DNA of 64,000 nucleotides, from the NCBI RefSeq assembly GCF_000699445.3, contig NC_067196.1, forward strand, positions 60,455,364-60,519,363. The letters are read 5' to 3'. The notes beneath the pieces were generated by a model. The model made no database searches. It worked only from the letters and a program-made list of their open reading frames with translations, and was not told where the DNA came from. Origin of the DNA: Schistosoma haematobium (Eukaryota; Platyhelminthes; Trematoda; Strigeidida; Schistosomatidae). This document shows, piece by piece, positions 59,240 through 64,000 of the stretch (the stretch's first letter is position 1; each line of letters starts with the position of its first letter). The position numbers were made by a program, and so were the translations under genes.

Positions 59240-60285
59240 TGACCATCCATTATCCACATGTTTAACGAACGTCCGATAATTATATTTTGTTTAGGGAATA
59301 TGGTGACATACTTTCATAAGACGGATCCTAATGACCAAAGAAAACTTAAGAGAGTTAACCAATCAAATTTATAGTAGATTACCTTTCTGATTTCGCCTTT
59401 TTTCCACAAGGAAGTGATGCCACCAACTTCAAAACTTTGCACTTCGTTCAAAATAACCAAAAAGCATACAAGCGAACCAGCGCTTTGCGGAACGACCATT
59501 GTCTATGGTTTTCCGTCCACATATGTTGTTCAACGTAAAGAGAAACCCGATCTAGAACGGCTTGGTGCAAACAAATGAGTAAATCTATTCGTAACACACG
59601 TTGTCAAACACGTTTTTGGATTTGTAAATAATATGTCTACGGAACCTATTATCTTGAATCCTCACTGTTCTGTTTCTATAAGAAGAGTTGATAAGTGTGA
59701 AACTGCACTATTTAGATGCCAGTAGACTGTGCGTCACTGTGTAATTGGATGATTAATCCTGATGAGGTAAATGTCAATCAATCTATGATATAGATTGTCT
59801 TCCTACGCTCACCGCTCAGACTCAAGTTTCCAAGTCTATGCTGGATTGGCTATTCTTCTAAGACAACCTATAACATGCTAATTCGGACTTTTTACACTAG
59901 GATTGTGTGGCTGGCATCAGATGGACAAAAAAAGGAAAAGAAAAAGGAAAAAATAGACAATAAAAGATATAGTTATTAGTATTCTTAACACTTCACCCTC
60001 TCTATGCACACTCCCTTCTAATGAACCGCTTTTCTTGTACCCACCTTGAATTCCCTTCCTTCATGTGAGCTTACTCTAACGTGTTAAACTTTACAACTCA
60101 TTTTTCTTTAATACTACTTTCTATTATATGGAGTCTCTGACTTCATTTCACTCTAACAAGAGATACTATGAATTTACTCTAATTCATTATACCTCTGTCT
60201 GTTCTACTACAAAATGTTAAGCAACGTTTGGCGTTTTGTATCCAAGTGCCTTGCTGCTCTTCTGTTTCTCTTTTTTCTCTCTTCA
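59240..60285. other. Unassigned sequence
   Basis: No supportable gene. A purine-rich A/G run near 59928-59955. Confidence 0.4.
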
Positions 60286-60286
60286 G

Positions 60287-60408
60287 AATCTTGCTCCAAG
60301 GGCACAGCTGTAGAACTTCTGACGTCTGAAACAAACTTGACGTACGTGTCTCCTCGAGGCCATAGTTTACATCAAGCGCTCTACGAGTCTACTTTACAGC
60401 AATTATAA
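60287..60408 (+). CDS. Candidate exon after a strong splice acceptor
   Basis: A long pyrimidine tract ending CTCTCTTCAG (to ~60286) is a textbook acceptor. The frame that follows reads ESCSKGTAVELLTSETNL and ends in TAA at 60408. Read from the ATG at 60214 the same frame would instead give a signal-peptide-like N-terminus translated from the pyrimidine tract, the less likely reading. No family recognised. Confidence 0.25.
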
Positions 60409-63190
60409 ACTTAATAAGTTGGGAAGTATGCTGTGAGTCAACAAATGTTGTAATTTGTAGATCCTACCTTTAAAAATGGCATGTACCTGTTCATGAGAAA
60501 ATATATTATTATTATTATTACTAGTGAAGCCTACAAATGACAATTGTGATAAGAAATCTCAATGTTATCTGAAAAACGTGGCTAGTTTCAGGTTTCCTTT
60601 CATTCATATTATTGGTAAGAAAGAACGAAGGTAATAACCTCTTCATCAACTATATTCCACCAATAAATATATCACAGTCATACTAAATTTTATAGAGGCA
60701 AGATATTTACGTAATTGGTGTGCTCTGTTTTCCGAAACTATTTAAGCGTCGGTGGGTGCATGAGAGACAATTGCTGGAGTTAAATTGGATAGAATATTGA
60801 AAATACCGGTCTCATTAAGCTTGTACTTGGGAAGTAAATGGTTTAACGCTAACATTTCGTATGAAGTGAGATTAATCTACCCAATATTAAGCATTCAGAT
60901 ACTAATTCACTTTTTCAAATGTAGTGCAGGCTGACGGTCGAACATGACTTATCAATCGTGAGCTTATTATTCATGTGCGGTAACTTGCAATGAAGTGGTT
61001 GTCAGGGAATTTGTTGTGTTTAAGTTGTCACACATTAGAAGACAGTCCACAGAATCAAAATTTGTTTTCATATACGTTAACAAGGTGTATTCGTTGAAAT
61101 GTGGCAAACTGGGTTAGTATAGTATCACTTGATTATTTATATAGGTCTTAGCGATCTGTAGAAACTAGGACAACAAAAGGAGAAGGTGAAACAACTTAGG
61201 TTTGGCTGTTAACAGTTGGCCGAAACCATCTCAAATATCTATCTACGCCATTATCTTGTGTGGGTACTTTATTTCCCACTGTCCTATATTGAATGTTGGG
61301 GACTTTGTGTGTTTGAAAAGAGAATGTCGTGCTCCAACAATTCTGTTTAGTAATCGAGATAAAACCTACTGCGAATACCAGTCTATCTTCTATATATAAG
61401 ACGAGGGGTAACTCCTGGCACTAAATGAGTTACCTTCTGCAACCTGTCAGTAACAATCATAATCCCTCGAAAAACGAGAGGTTACTCAAAGATTATTATT
61501 GGCAAGGCATTTATGTATCTTCTAAGCCAAGCTGATCTATGCCCTAATTTATCCCCACCTACATTAAACGTCCTTAATATACACTTGACGCCAAGTCTGT
61601 ATAACTTAAAGCAATAGCTCGGGTTTTGTCGCTTGTATTCATTCCTTCTCTCTGCTGATATCATGCAGTAGGCGGTTAGTAGAATGGAATTAAGGGGGTC
61701 ACATTGCCATTTTCAGAGCCTTATATCTGAGACGGCCGAAGGCTTGAGTAAAGCCAAATTGTCAGACTTGGATCTATTTAAGTGTGTGCTACTTACACAG
61801 ACAAATATAAGTAGTATGTGTCGAGATTTTAGAGTAAGATTCTTATTGATAGAAGAAGAACGTGAGGAGAAGAGAAAGCATAGCAGAAGCAGATTGAATA
61901 ATGACAGGAATGAATGAGTGACGTAGATTGTTAGAGATGCTTTAAGGAAGAAGTAAGATTGATATATTCAGTGTTTTTTCTTCATATTTTATTAATGCAG
62001 TGTGTGATTTCGCTTACCCTACTGTTTCCTTTTATTACACTATCACTACTTAAAAGGTGTTAAGTGGAATACAATTAGGCACTGCGCGACAAATAGCAAA
62101 TAAAATTGCTTATCACTCGATTTAATGACGGACCAAGTCATATGAGTGAAGGAGATGCCTAGGTCTACGTAAATTACAATTATCTATTCTTAAAAAATAT
62201 CGAATGTACCTGGACAGAAGTTACAGTGATGAAGATAAGCAATTTGGTAAATGGCCAAGGCGAACTATTGTTGTCAGTCGGCATGACTGAGAAACATACT
62301 GGAAACTAGAATACGAAAAATCTTTTACCTATTCGCTTTGAGACACAACAAAACCGGCTGAATGCGTCAATCTCTTGATCGAAGACCCCTAGCAGGTGTT
62401 TAATTATAAACCTGCGGTACAATAATGTTGAATATTGCCTGCAGCTACATGAGTCACTAAGTTTCAGGCATTTACGCATTACTGCTCAGTAACACTGGTC
62501 ATTTGAAGTTGGAATAGAATTTTTCAGAAAGCCAAGGTGGAAGCTCAGTCGAAAATCACTACCGAAATTACAAAACGTGATGAAGTTATTAGCAAAGTTT
62601 CAATATAATGTATAATTACAAAGCTGACTTTCTGAGATATATGGGATAATCGCATCCTATTTTTTTATGACACATACCAACTGAAAATCTAGTGCTGTTA
62701 ATTAAGAACCTTAAAGACTTGAAACTTGCAAAAAAGTATAAGGATAATGAGTATAAAAACATGTGTCGTTTTGGTGGCTCTGTATCTGATTTCAACTGGA
62801 TCGTGTGAATGATTGCTATCGAAATGTATATCCCGGCGACCCTCGTATATAATCATCGACTTAACTTGCGCTAGTCGATAGCGAAGTTAAATGAGCCGAA
62901 TAGAAGAGTAGATGTTGAATAGGCATATTTCATACAATCGCTGATCCACACAAACGATCAGAGAAACGAAGCAAAGAAATTTAAGCGAAACGGATTGGAG
63001 AAGGCATGTGAGCCAACTCAATTTCATCAGGCGTTACTCAATATTTATGGTCGTAGCAAAAAATAAGATACAGACACTCGATAAATAGGTCAAGCAATTA
63101 ACACACATACTATAATATGAAAACAGTCAAGGTTGATAGGCGAATAATTGACAAGGCAAAAATATAACTTGAGAAGAATCAATAACTTAG
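60409..63190. other. Unassigned sequence
   Basis: No gene or repeat recognised. Frames near 61202-61399 and 61684-61917 are open but carry no motif. Confidence 0.4.
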
Positions 63191-63400
63191 TCTGTCCGGA
63201 AGATAGAATGGTTTGTGTGGACTCAACAAAGTACTACACACTACGTTGTTTTACTGACCAGTATATTTTCGTCAGAATATAGAATACGATCCATCAAACT
63301 ACACTCAGCTTTACAGAATAGAATCAATGTGTTCTTTTGCACAGACCACAAAACTTCCTTGATCCCGTATATAACCAGTATTGGTGGTGAGGCTATTCGA
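63191..63400 (+). CDS. Candidate exon, BRCT-like (nibrin-like motifs)
   Basis: Open from an AG at 63190 to a strong donor, CGA/GTAAGA at 63400 (phase 0), 70 codons. Two pieces resemble the tandem BRCT region of nibrin (NBS1), which follows an FHA domain and helps recruit the MRE11-RAD50 complex to DNA breaks: FVWTQQSTTHYVV (BRCT1 W-T-x-x-(C/S)-T-H-x-V pattern) and NVFFCTDHKTSLIPYI plus GGEAIR (start of BRCT2). The stretch between them is much shorter than in vertebrate nibrin. An internal intron (GTATAT...CTTTACAG, about 63256-63316) is also possible and keeps the frame. Could be partial, diverged, or chance. Confidence 0.38.
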
Positions 63401-63969
63401 GTAAGATGAAAATTGTATGATCTCCTATCATATGTCAGTCTTACCTGTCGGTCAGTACCTGACCTGGGTTACTCCAACATGGTATTCAAGTAGGGCAGCT
63501 ACTTTTCTGATTCCATAGAACAGATTTATTCTTACCAGAACAGTAAAGTAAATTAGTAAGAAAGGATTAGAGAAGTATGCAGCAAGGAAACCGCATCATA
63601 GACCAGCTGATGATGTGGAACTGTTTATCGAGAGTTGGTCATTCCTGACCTTTGTAAAAATCAGTAAGTTGTTCAGTGTTCTGTAATTCACAAAGGAACA
63701 TTGAAATAGTTTAGCATGTTGAACACTAGAGTCATACCCTAGTGATATTTTGTTGGACCTACCGTAATGACCGAACCCTTATTACTTGGTATGAACACAG
63801 ATTTTTTCGATGACTGAAGTTTAAAGCGCCCTTCTGTGCGGTGTGTGGGGTTCTGAATACCGTGAAACACAAAGGATGACATGACAAAGTATATTATTTA
63901 GAGAGGTTAGAGAGTTGACAAGCGAAAGTGTGACAACCACCTCATGCACAAATCCATAGTGTGAGATTA
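63401..63969. other. Unassigned sequence after the candidate exon
   Basis: Possible further intron. Nothing recognised. Confidence 0.35.
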
Positions 63970-64000
63970 ACTGATGCATGGTGGTTGTCCTCAACCTTGA
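63970..64000 (-). mobile_element. Possible start of a family C element at the window edge
   Basis: CTGATGCATGGTGGTTG is close to the start of the minus arm at about 711 (CTGAAGCATGGTGGTTGG). Too short to be sure. Confidence 0.3.

Overview
The window looks like nuclear DNA of a blood fluke (genus Schistosoma). It is AT-rich, gene-poor and crowded with retroelements. The strongest indication is short dispersed elements carrying the hammerhead-ribozyme core known from the schistosome Sm-alpha satellite (CTGACGAGTCCC, then GGACGAAAC), a Pol III A/B-box head and the matching flanks. RTE-like non-LTR retrotransposon fragments of the SR2 type agree. The species cannot be fixed from sequence alone. 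No bacterial, CRISPR, rRNA or operon-like structure was seen.

Layout. 1-18.5 kb: AT-rich spacer with microsatellites, hammerhead SINE-like elements of three families (called A, B and C here), two decayed RTE fragments (4.48-5.48 and 12.99-13.62 kb) and a solo LTR with target-site duplication (7255-7653). 18.5-22.45 kb: a near-full-length 3.93 kb endonuclease/reverse-transcriptase retrotransposon on the minus strand, with a (TGAC)n tail and a 13-base target duplication. 22.5-40.5 kb: spacer with more hammerhead elements, a third RTE 3' end (26.65-26.97 kb), a GC-rich repeat island (31.07-31.60 kb) and a decayed fragment of the 3.93 kb element's 5' end (37.84-38.26 kb). 40.6-42.07 kb: the one convincing host gene, an intact 484-codon lipase-like alpha/beta hydrolase on the minus strand with catalytic triad and zinc ligands. 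42.7-43.1 kb: a tentative two-exon gene start facing the other way. 44.09-45.49 kb: an old LTR fragment and a decayed RTE copy. 45.488-58.938 kb: a near-identical tandem array of a non-coding LTR retrotransposon (LTR-int-LTR-int-LTR-int-LTR-int-LTR), one 4-base target duplication around the whole array. 59-64 kb: mostly unexplained spacer with a few possible exons; one at 63.19-63.40 kb has BRCT-like (nibrin-like) residues.

How the parts relate. Apart from the lipase and the tentative FHA/BRCT-like exons, nearly everything is self-mobilising DNA. The SINE-like elements have tRNA-like promoters and self-cleaving ribozyme cores, and many copies are head-to-head foldbacks. One (family C) carries long terminal direct repeats, as expected if a multimeric or circular RNA was reverse transcribed. 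They would need an RTE-type reverse transcriptase in trans. The LTR array has no coding capacity of its own and would need an autonomous LTR element elsewhere. Its copies differ by only a handful of substitutions plus AAT and homopolymer length changes, so it is either very recent or homogenised, and the assembled copy number should be treated with caution.
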